The position numbers and the translations under genes are program-made. Under the pieces are notes generated by a model. The model saw nothing but the letters and a program-made list of their open reading frames with translations, had not been told where the DNA came from and ran no database searches. From contig JAULJL010000027.1 of NCBI GenBank assembly GCA_030761205.1, positions 22,612,498 through 22,676,497 on the forward strand: a stretch of DNA of 64,000 bases. Reading direction: 5' to 3'. Each line of letters starts with the position of its first letter. Positions within the stretch are counted from its first letter, which is position 1. Shown here piece by piece: positions 1 to 7,605 of this stretch. Source of the stretch: Fremontodendron californicum. Lineage: Eukaryota > Streptophyta > Magnoliopsida > Malvales > Malvaceae.

Positions 1-615
1 TTATTCTAGGTTGTTTAATGGTTAGAGATTAAATAGAGAGCTTGTTCTATTTAACGACAAACTAAGGAAAGATTGGGGTAACAGAGCTTGTTGTTATCTA
101 CGGTTGTTAACTTTGATAGTTGGTTGATATTGATAGATCTGAAATTGATTCTTAATGATGTCTAGTGGTGGAGAATGAAACCTTAACCATATTTTTCATA
201 TTTGATTCTTCTTACTTATTTGTTTTCTTACTTTTAGTTTGCTTATTTTTAATATTTATTTTTATTGGCTGGATATACCGCCTAATTTGTATATTAACTT
301 TGTTTTATTTTTATTGGCTGGTTATACCGCCTAATTTAGTATATATATTTTTATTGGCTGGTTATACCGCCTAATTTAGTATATATATTTTTATTGGCTG
401 GTAATACCGCCTTGCATCTTATTCTTATTATTTACTTTAGTTTAAATCTGGCTTCAAAAACCCCTTTTCTTTTATTGTTCTTGAATTTAAGTTTTAAACT
501 ATCAACTTATAAACTAAAACCCAATCCCTGAGGACTCGACCCTTGCTAACTACTATACTTACAATTGATCTTTTTAGTGCAAGGTTAAATAAGATACACT
601 CTTTTGGGTGCATCA
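1..615 (+). repeat. E1 5' LTR, 3' portion
   Basis: The sequence repeats 5057-5671 almost base for base and ends in GGGTGCATCA. It includes the array of four 40-bp units (about 258-416) and the conserved U5 end. The LTR start lies left of the window. Confidence 0.9.
258..416 (+). repeat. 40-bp tandem array in the LTR
   Basis: Four copies of a unit with core GGCTGGTTATACCGCC are spaced 49, 40 and 40 bases apart and separated by AT-rich spacers. The core can fold as a small hairpin (GGC, bulged T, GGT, loop TAT, ACC, GCC). The same four-unit array is in L2 (about 5313-5468) and in the other full LTRs of this family here, but not in the E8 LTRs. Confidence 0.9.
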
Positions 616-621
616 AATTTT

Positions 622-639
622 TGGCGCCGTTGCTGGGGA
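622..639 (+). other. E1 primer-binding site (tRNA-Asp type)
   Basis: TGGCGCCGTTGCTGGGGA lies 6 bases after the LTR end. It matches the complement of the plant tRNA-Asp 3' end at 17 of 18 positions; the other elements here have CCGGGGA at the same place. Confidence 0.85.
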
Positions 640-772
640 TTGCTTTCTTTAGTTTATTAGTTCATTGGTTTATTCTTATTTTCAGTTGTAATTAATTTTA
701 TTTTTCTTGTACATACAAGTTTTTCTTATCAAATTTTGAAAAAAAAAAAAAAAAAAAAAAAAAAGAAAAACG

Positions 773-1711
773 ATGGAATTGAGCAATCTAACACTTGAAG
801 AGTTGGTGGCATACATGAACATGGAAAATCAACAAGCCAATCTCACCTACCCAGTTCAACAATTGGCCATGGGAGGATGTCAAGGCCATCAAGTGTTCCA
901 AGACCAACTGTATGATCATTACTCAAACACTTACCATGAGGGATGGTGGGATCATACTAATTATGGCTACTCAGAAAATTACCAAGAAGTAGATCCTTAT
1001 GCCAATTACACTCATCCATCTAGCTTCAATCAATCATGGTCTCAAGAACCAGATCTTCTTCAACCACCACATATGACTCAAAACTCAGGTACTTCTTTAG
1101 AAGATCTTGTCTATTCTCTTGTTACTGATTCTTTGCAATTTCAACAGGAAACAAGGGCAAGCATCCAGAATTTGGAAAAGCAAATGAGCCTATTGGCTAG
1201 TAGTATGGTGGGATGGGTAGCACAAAGATCTGAAGAACTCTCTGCCCAAACAATGATTAACCCAAAGGAGAATACTACTATTGTGACCATGAGGAATGAG
1301 GAACAAGATGAGGATGAGACAGAATTAGAGATGGATTCTATTCTTGAGGATAATGAAGCCACAAATACAAATAAGAGTATTTCGGCACCTGAGGTAACGT
1401 TTGAGATTCCAATTTTTACTAATGTTTCTTCTCCACCTTTTCCTAGTAGATTTGCAAAGTTCAAGGAGGATGAACATGAACAAGACACGCTGGAAACCTT
1501 AAACAGTTTGTTTGTGGATGTCATTCAACAAGTACCAAAAGATGCACCATTCCTCGATGAGATATGCACCACCAAGGATGATGGAATAATACTTGTAATG
1601 GAGAATGCATCCACTGTTGTGCAAAGAAAGCTTCCTCTCAAACGCATAAATTTGGGAAATTTCATGTATGAGCCTGACAAGCCTAAAAAGCCAAGAAGGG
1701 GTGTTGGTTAG
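773..1711 (+). CDS. Partial Gag protein of non-autonomous element E1
   Basis: This 312-aa ORF begins MELSNLTLEELVAYM after an A-rich leader with a long A tract (about 739-763). It keeps the central and C-terminal part of Athila-like Gag. The QNSGTSLEDLV block (about residues 103-113), a heptad-like stretch and the SPPFPSRFAKFKEDE block (about residues 221-235) match the same blocks of the full Gag in E2 and E3. The N-terminal capsid-like domain and the CCHC zinc knuckle of the full protein are missing, so RNA packaging through the knuckle is not expected. The close copy in E5 (29531-30469) has the same length and ends in the same PRRGVG, which shows the ORF is a stable feature of the non-autonomous lineage. 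Translation is uninterrupted. Confidence 0.75.
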   Translation: MELSNLTLEELVAYMNMENQQANLTYPVQQLAMGGCQGHQVFQDQLYDHYSNTYHEGWWDHTNYGYSENYQEVDPYANYTHPSSFNQSWSQEPDLLQPPHMTQNSGTSLEDLVYSLVTDSLQFQQETRASIQNLEKQMSLLASSMVGWVAQRSEELSAQTMINPKENTTIVTMRNEEQDEDETELEMDSILEDNEATNTNKSISAPEVTFEIPIFTNVSSPPFPSRFAKFKEDEHEQDTLETLNSLFVDVIQQVPKDAPFLDEICTTKDDGIILVMENASTVVQRKLPLKRINLGNFMYEPDKPKKPRRGVG

Positions 1712-3589
1712 GTTCAAAACACTAACTCAAGTGTTAATTGGGAAGGCAACCCAATTAAAGAAGAAATTGCCAACCTTCCATATTCAGATTTGCTTTCTCT
1801 TTCTCTTTCTTTTCCTTTTTCTTTTATTATTTTTCTTTTTATTGTTTTTATTTTTATTTTTTATGTTTACTTGTTAATTTTTGTTTAGTATTTTAGGATT
1901 ATTTAGGTTGCATGAGTTTGTTTTGTTTTGTTTTGAGTCTAGTTGTTCCTATTCTTATGTTATTAGTTCTTTTCTCTTACACATGATTCTTTCATTTGGG
2001 TTAATAGACTTACATTGAGGACAATGTAAGAATTAAGTGTGGGGGGAATGATTTAGGATTTCTTTTATTTTCGTCTACTTTTTTTTTTTCTTTCTTATTA
2101 TTATTTTTAGTGTGTTTTAGTTCCTTTTTAATACAATGATGAGATATGAATTGCATAGGTCTAAACTGGTTACTAGTGAGAAGATTTTCATGAGAATTAA
2201 GCTTGATACTAATTTTTATGAGCCAATGTTAATATGATATGTTGATTGAGAAAGAAGCATGTTTAGACTTAAAACTGACTTGTATAATCATCATTGTGAG
2301 TTTTTGAGCCTATAATGATTGACGCATTATACAAATCAATCTAATTTCTTTCTTGAGTGCTCTTATGATTACATGATTCTCTAGAACTTGCTTTAGACCT
2401 TGTTGAGACTATATTGATGCATGTGACAACATGAATATGATAGAGGCATTAGGATTTTTAGCCAGGGCCAAACAGCCATCCCTTATTGATGTTCCAAGAG
2501 AACACACCCCTAGTGAGCCAATTTGAGCCTACATTGAATAAGCTATTTATTTGGTAACCACAACTTACACCTAGCCTAAATATAACCCTTGTTCTAAAGA
2601 TGGATTATATATTTTGAGACATATTGCAAAAAAAAAAAAAAAACAAGGGATACTTTTAGTTAAAAATTTGGGTTGGAAACAAAAGATAAGTGTGGGGGAA
2701 GAAAAGAAAAGAAAAAGTCAAGAGAAAAAGAAAGGGATCATTGTCAAATACATTCCCATATAAAAAAAAAAAAAAACTTCTCTTGAACTTCTAGTTAAAG
2801 TAAAGAAAAAGATGTTACAAAGTTGGTTAGAATGATGCAAAGGCTCAACATGAATATTTAGCCTATGTTATTATGTTCTTGTAAAGAGTTTTGAGAAGTT
2901 TCTTTGTATGATCTTTTTATGTCTCTAAACTTTATGAACTCTTTGGAACCTTTGTGATATCTTTATCCTTTTGTTCTTCAACCACATTACAAACCCCTTG
3001 GCCCCATTACAACCTTGATTAAAGACCTCTTGATTCATGAAGTTGTATGATCTAAATAGTGGAGAATAGGTGGACAAGCAAGAATATCGTAGAACTGTTT
3101 TCATGAGATTGATTGAGTGTAAACACTTCACCACTACTTTAAAGAGTGAAAATCATGAGGGTATCCCATGTGAGAAGTTGAGATTAAATTTGAACATGCA
3201 ATATTTTGATTGAGATATGTTATGCTAATATTGGCTTAACTCAAACAATTTACATTCAAGCATGATTTTTTGTGAAATTCTTTAAGCTATTGATTAGTTT
3301 ATAAGACTTGTTCAAATATTGTCTCTAATTTGTATTGAAAGGATTAGGAGTAAATATTTTTAGTATATGCAGTTTATTTATATTTTAGTTTTTCAATGTT
3401 TGTGGGTATCGTTCTAGTAAACCCTCACGAGACTAAACTCGTCCACTAGGGACACCTAGGGGTTTAAAGGCTTGTGTCACATGCTAAGTGCCACCGTGAT
3501 TTCCTACGAAAATGGATTAGATTAGATTTTCTTATTTTATTTTTATTGAGTCGTTGCTAGGGACTAGCAACAATCTAAGTGTGGGGGTG
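1712..3589 (+). other. E1 3' non-coding region with polypurine tracts
   Basis: I see no coding potential. The region is AT-rich and matches, block by block, the 3' regions of E3-E6. It holds three AAGTGTGGGGG motifs: 2035-2048 (after the Athila-type context gaggacaatgtaag), 2688-2701 and the terminal tract 3577-3589. The small ORFs here are LTR-element noise. Confidence 0.75.
3577..3589 (+). other. E1 polypurine tract
   Basis: AAGTGTGGGGGTG directly abuts the LTR start TGATAACTCG. This is the expected plus-strand priming site. Confidence 0.85.
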
Positions 3590-3918
3590 TGATAACTCGT
3601 ATAATTATATAGTTTTTAGTTATGTTTTATTATTGTTTTGTGTCAAATACGAGTTATTATTGTTTAGTCTAATTGTGTTTATGATCTTTTATATTTTTAT
3701 GTAATTTGGTGTTTTTCACAAGTTTCTTTGAGTGATTTCAGATTACTAGAATTAAGGGCAAATCCAGTTCAGTTCCAGTTCCGACACATTTTTCCATATC
3801 AGCTATATCTGGAGTTTCACTGAAGCAATAAGGCTGAAATTTGTAGCCGTGCAAAGCTAAGAGGCATATCTATCTTTTTCATGTTTTATACGTCTCGAAA
3901 AGGAGTCGTTTTCCCTAG

Positions 3919-4307
3919 CGAAATCGACCATCAAGTTGGCTGATGTGCAATGACGTCTGTGCTGACCTGTTTTCGTATTTTGCCCATATCTGCTTATCCA
4001 CATCAGCAAATGAGCTGATTCCAATGGCTATGGATCCGTAACTGATACGGGAACCTTTGTCTAGAAGACCATATGATCAGATCAGGCTTCTAATATTGAC
4101 GAAATCGACCATCAAGTTGGCTGATGTGCAATGACGTCTGTGCTGACATGTTTTCGTATTTTACCCATATCTGCTTATCCACATCAGAAAATGAGCTGAT
4201 TCCAACGGCTATGGATTCGTAACTGATAGGGGAACCTTTTTCTAGAAGACCATGTGATCAGATCAGGCCTCCAACATTGACGAAATCGACCATCAAGTTG
4301 GCTGATC
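3919..4307 (+). repeat. 181-bp tandem repeat in U3 with TGACGTC
   Basis: Units start at 3919, 4100 and 4281 with CGAAATCGACCATCAAG; the third is partial. Each full unit contains AATGACGTCTGTG, a core bound by plant bZIP (TGA/as-1 type) factors. L4 and L5 also carry two units. L3, L6, L7, the E6 LTR and L13 carry one, which explains most of the LTR length difference. Confidence 0.85.
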
Positions 4308-4417
4308 AAAATTGTCATACAATATGACGAAAATTGTTAGAAAAATTCACCCACCTATTATACCTACCTTTGAAATTTGTAAAGCTTGTCTCTTGTCATT
4401 TAGCCCTCCAAAATGTG

Positions 4418-4425
4418 TATAAATA
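4418..4425 (+). promoter_or_regulatory. LTR TATA box
   Basis: TATAAATAGAGGGCC is conserved in every complete LTR of the family. On the minus strand it lies at 13809-13816, 18853-18860, 24383-24390, 38406-38413 and 40728-40735; on the plus strand at 44982-44989 and 63768-63775. It is the likely promoter core for genomic RNA. Confidence 0.7.
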
Positions 4426-5728
4426 GAGGGCCTTGGATGATTGTAAGGGATCATATTGTACATAGGTAGGATATTAGCCATTTTAATAAAATTCTCTAAG
4501 TTTTCTTCTTCTTTCTTTTCTCTAGTTTTCTTTCTTTTCTCTAGTTTTCTTTTTCTTTAGAGAGAGCAAGAGGTTGGATAATTAATATTCTTCCTCTTCT
4601 TCTTTCTTTCTTTTATTTTCTTCTTAGATTTTCTTTAATTTTATGTTTATGTTTACAATGCCTATGCTAGGCTAAACTTCTATTTGGTTAAGGGTGATTT
4701 CAAAGCCCTAGACATGTTTTGTGATTGATTTTCAGATTCTATCTATCATTAATTTTCTATCAAAGTTGCTTATGTTCTTCTACAAGAATTGTTCATGATG
4801 TTGTCTAGATTTATTTAGGTGTACAACTAGATAGATCTTGATAATTATCTATTGCTAGTTTAGGAGTCTTGATCCATGTAATTGTCTTGATTTCCTATTC
4901 ATAAGTGGCAATTTGTGATTAATGATTATGGTCAAGTTTTCAATAATTGCAAAGTGGAACATAACCTAAGTTGAACAATCCGAGCTTATGTGTTTGTTGC
5001 TTAGATCAACCTATCTTTCTCATCATAAAGCTGCCATTAAATTGAATTTAGAGAGCTTATTCTAGGTTGTTTAATGGTTAGAGATTAAATAGAGAGCTTG
5101 TTATATTTAACGACAAACTAAGGAAAGATTGGGGTAACAGAGCTTGTTGTTATCTACGGTTGTTAACTTTGATAGTTGGTTGATATTGATAGATCTGAAA
5201 TTGATTCTTAATGATGTCTAGTGGTGGAGAATGAAACCTTAACCATATTTTTCATATTTGATTCTTCTTACTTATTTGTTTTCTTACTTTTAGTTTGCTT
5301 ATTTTTAATATTTATTTTTATTGGCTGGATATACCGCCTAATTTGTATATTAACTTTGTTTTATTTTTATTGGCTGGTTATACCGCCTAATTTAGTATAT
5401 ATATTTTTATTGGCTGGTTATACCGCCTAATTTAGTATATATATTTTTATTGGCTGGTAATACCGCCTTGCATCTTATTCTTATTATTTACTTTAGTTTA
5501 AATCTGGCTTCAAAAACCCCTTTTCTTTTATTGTTCTTGAATTTAAGTTTTAAACTATCAACTTATAAACTAAAACCCAATCCCTGAGGACTCGACCCTT
5601 GCTAACTACTATACTTACAATTGATCTTTTTAGTGCAAGGTTAAATAAGATACACTCTTTTGGGTGCATCAAGAGGTTGCTAACCACTTATTATAACTGA
5701 GACACAACAAGCAAAATGTTAGATAATG

Positions 5729-6376
5729 TCACAAAGACAAAGTGCAATCCACTCCTTGCTCATCCATATCTCTTTTTCTTTTTCCGAGCGTTTGCGAAAC
5801 AACCGTAGCAGATAAACACTCATAAGCTTGGAGCTTTTTGAGTAAATCTTCAATGGTTGTAGCAGAAATTATGGTTCTCCTTGCCTCTGAAAACATGAAT
5901 CCATTTTCCACAGCATTATCTAAATATGAAAGCAAATTACTAAAATAACCATTAATATTAAGCAAACCAATGGGTTTCTTATTTGTGACCAAAGATGACC
6001 AAGAAGCCACGCAAGCTATTTCTTCCAATGTACCCAGACCTCCTGGTAAAGCAATGAATGCATCGGCAGAATGGTACATGATTGTCATCCGTTCAGGGAT
6101 ACTCCAGACTTGTATTTCCTTACCCACGGTAGGTCCACAAAAACTTGTGAATAATTTTGGCATGATTCCTAGAACTGGACTTCCTCCGGCGTGTGCTGCT
6201 GTAGCGACTGCTCCCATTAAACCCGTACTACCGCCTCCATAAATCAAGTGGATCTTTTGTTGGGCAAGTATTACTCCAACTCTTATGGCTTCATCAGCGA
6301 ATATGTTATTTTTCCCTGGATAAGCACCTCCAAAGACACAAATTTTTTTAATGGGCTGGGATGAAGTACTTTCCAT
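5729..6376 (-). CDS. LOG-family protein (cytokinin riboside 5'-monophosphate phosphoribohydrolase-like), E2 copy
   Basis: Enzymes of this family release free cytokinin bases from their riboside monophosphates in the cytosol or nucleus. The 215-aa ORF has the full Rossmann-type fold length: a start strand KKICVFGG (10-17), GGGSTGLMG (47-55), Arg96 in PERM, and the signature PGGLGTLEE (111-119) with the catalytic-type Glu119. LOG proteins usually have Tyr or Phe where this has Leu114. The C-terminal tail (about 183-215) is unlike usual LOG tails and holds a basic GKRKRDMD patch. Plant LOG genes normally have several introns; this copy has none, which suggests capture from mRNA. I chose the ATG of MESTSS because it is common to all five copies; upstream in-frame codons here are an accident of a short A tract. 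Activity is inferred, not shown. Confidence 0.85.
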   Translation of the reverse strand: MESTSSQPIKKICVFGGAYPGKNNIFADEAIRVGVILAQQKIHLIYGGGSTGLMGAVATAAHAGGSPVLGIMPKLFTSFCGPTVGKEIQVWSIPERMTIMYHSADAFIALPGGLGTLEEIACVASWSSLVTNKKPIGLLNINGYFSNLLSYLDNAVENGFMFSEARRTIISATTIEDLLKKLQAYECLSATVVSQTLGKRKRDMDEQGVDCTLSL

Positions 6377-6738
6377 TTTTTTTTTCGAGTGCCTGAAAGA
6401 GAATGAGTACATGGTGTAATATATAGAGGACTGAGTAGTGAATCAGACAAGAGTAATAATGTCGCCGAAAGTGTATCTGACCTGTCAGAAGAAAATGTTA
6501 ACCTAACAAAAGATTTTTGCGTGATTTCAGGAAGAAAATCAAAAAGAGAAGAAAAAATCAACCGTAAAAGACAAATAAAAAAAAAACGAGAATAATTACA
6601 CAAATCGAACAACACGTAAATTAAAACAAAATAAAATTATTGCAAATCAAACCAAAAGCTGAGAAGTCATTTATTGTAGTTGTGATTGTGGCTCACATCT
6701 TCCTCTGGTTTTACGTCCAGAAACGGCTTAAACGCCTT
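6377..6738 (-). other. Leader between the two cassette ORFs (E2)
   Basis: There is no ORF of its own. On the minus strand it ends with tactcattctctttcag and then gcactcg and an A tract before the LOG ATG: a branch-point-like TACTCAT, a pyrimidine tract and AG, as in a 3' splice site. A TATATATTA box-like string lies about 50 bases before the ATG. Either could serve expression of LOG. Confidence 0.5.
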
Positions 6739-7275
6739 CTATGAGTCGAGGATATGCTTCCCATCCAGTTTTCTTACAAGCTGGCAAACAGGGTCTTTTA
6801 ACATCAGATTCCCAAGATGTTGCCATTCCCTTTGGAATTGCGGCCATAAATCAAGAATTTCTCTTTGTACGTCTCCACTAGGATGCGTCTCAAGAGAAAG
6901 TTGGATATTACCCAAATTCTCCTTACTCAGTCCATCCTTAATGAATTCAATTTTATCATCTCGATTAGAGGACGGAATCCCAATAGAACGACATTTACCG
7001 TTACACGTCCATCGTGCACATTTGTGGCAATTTGAACACATGCGCTTTGCTCGTCGCTTCTTTGCAAAAGTGCTTCTACCTGTACCTGGTAAATGCAAAA
7101 CAGGAAGATATTCATCTTCACGTACCTTGGCTTCAATTATCCAACGTATGTCGTCAGGAATCCCTTTGTGCATAAGCATTCTTAATCTTTCAAGTCGAAC
7201 TTGGTAAAGCTTCAGTAAAATATTTCGAGGAAAAGGAGGAAATCGTTTCTGCAATCTTGTGAGAATATCATCCAT
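6739..7275 (-). CDS. Cassette ORF A: unknown Cys-cluster protein, E2 copy
   Basis: I do not recognise this 178-aa protein. It starts MDDILTRLQKRFPPF, has a basic run KKRRAKR (72-78), then a cluster C83-x2-C86-x4-C91-x3-C95 that looks like a small zinc-binding knuckle. This copy has one more Cys at 80, which is Ser in E3 and E5. The second half is rich in Leu, Trp and Gln (WPQFQREWQ, 144-152). No membrane segment or signal peptide is visible, so an env-like role is unlikely. It lies between pol and LOG on the same strand. The sequence TTTTTCAGG just before the ATG resembles a 3' splice site, and an upstream 20-nt exon (7370-7389) would add MADNGTP in frame. The stop codon TAG is shared by all copies that reach this point. 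Confidence 0.6.
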   Translation of the reverse strand: MDDILTRLQKRFPPFPRNILLKLYQVRLERLRMLMHKGIPDDIRWIIEAKVREDEYLPVLHLPGTGRSTFAKKRRAKRMCSNCHKCARWTCNGKCRSIGIPSSNRDDKIEFIKDGLSKENLGNIQLSLETHPSGDVQREILDLWPQFQREWQHLGNLMLKDPVCQLVRKLDGKHILDS

Positions 7276-7276
7276 C

Positions 7277-7369
7277 CTGAAAAAAAAAAAATGAAAGAGA
7301 AATTGGAAGAGAAATTTATATACAATATCAGTTTTGTGGGTAGCTGATGGAACCGATTTAAATAATCAC
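7277..7369 (-). other. Candidate 93-nt intron before cassette ORF A
   Basis: On the minus strand, 7389-7370 reads ATGGCGGATAACGGTACTCC. It is followed by GTGATT at 7369 and ends in a long T tract plus CAG at 7277. Removing 7277-7369 joins the short ATG exon in frame to ORF A. The same layout is in E3 (31451-31552) and E5 (28996-29084). The donor GTGATT is weak, so this is a prediction. Confidence 0.45.
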
Positions 7370-7389
7370 GGAGTACCGTTATCCGCCAT

Positions 7390-7605
7390 TTAACCGGGGT
7401 TAAAAAAAATAAATTAAAAATTATATTTACATCTTGTAAGAGAAAAGAACTATTAAACAAAAGAAAAGAAAAACAATAAAAGATAGAATGATGGAGAGTA
7501 AGGAATATGCAAATCTGATATAATAGATGCTCTCCATCCTTTTGGGTTGCCTCCCAAGAAGCGCTTGGTTTATTGTCCTCAGCCTAACTTAGACCCATGC
7601 CATTA
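7390..7605 (-). other. Spacer between pol stop and cassette (E2)
   Basis: This non-coding sequence follows the pol stop codon and is nearly identical to 31573-31788 in E3. E5 diverges from it at about 29145, so the cassette side of the boundary is shared and the pol side is not. Confidence 0.6.

Larger units (their letters stand above)
1..5671 (+). mobile_element. E1: gag-only non-autonomous Ty3/gypsy (Athila-like) LTR retrotransposon, left end outside window
   Basis: The element has the end of a 5' LTR (1-615), a tRNA-Asp primer-binding site (622-639), one gag-derived ORF (773-1711), about 1.9 kb of non-coding sequence, a polypurine tract (3577-3589) and a complete 3' LTR (3590-5671). It has no protease, RT, RNase H or integrase, so it must depend on enzymes of a full element such as E2 or E3. 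It also lacks the LOG cassette. It lies in opposite orientation to E2, which it enters just downstream of the E2 LOG stop codon. The right-hand target duplication should be agagg (5672-5676); the left copy is outside the window. Confidence 0.85.
3590..5671 (+). repeat. E1 3' LTR (L2), complete, 2082 bp
   Basis: It runs from TGATAACTCG to GGGTGCATCA. A likely TATA box, TATAAATA, is at 4418-4425, so U3 is roughly 3590-4450. U3 carries two 181-bp tandem units (3919-4099, 4100-4280) plus a 27-bp start of a third, each full unit with a TGACGTC motif. The four-unit 40-bp array is near the end. Confidence 0.9.

Noticed and set aside
258..416. CRISPR-like array (regular 40-bp spacing)
   Set aside because: Spacers are also repeats, there are no cas genes, and the array lies in plant LTRs.
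2925..3134. 66-72-aa ORF MVKCLHSINLMKT, also at 14914, 20152 and 43471
   Set aside because: Occurs in the shared 3' non-coding region, is read in opposite orientation to the elements and varies in frame and length between copies.
5970..6242. 90-aa ORF antisense to LOG, repeated at 16826, 27552 and 42046
   Set aside because: It is the complement of the conserved LOG core; its conservation follows from the LOG strand.
6686..7207. 173-aa ORF antisense to cassette ORF A (also 22671, 28405)
   Set aside because: Overlaps ORF A; the sense strand has the gene order, splice-like context and the element orientation.
5729..7275. Ordinary host LOG gene locus interrupted by transposons
   Set aside because: Five copies occur each within its own LTR element at the same internal position, and the coding region lacks introns.
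6739..7275. Env-like ORF
   Set aside because: Position fits, but there is no signal peptide, membrane segment or coiled fusion region.
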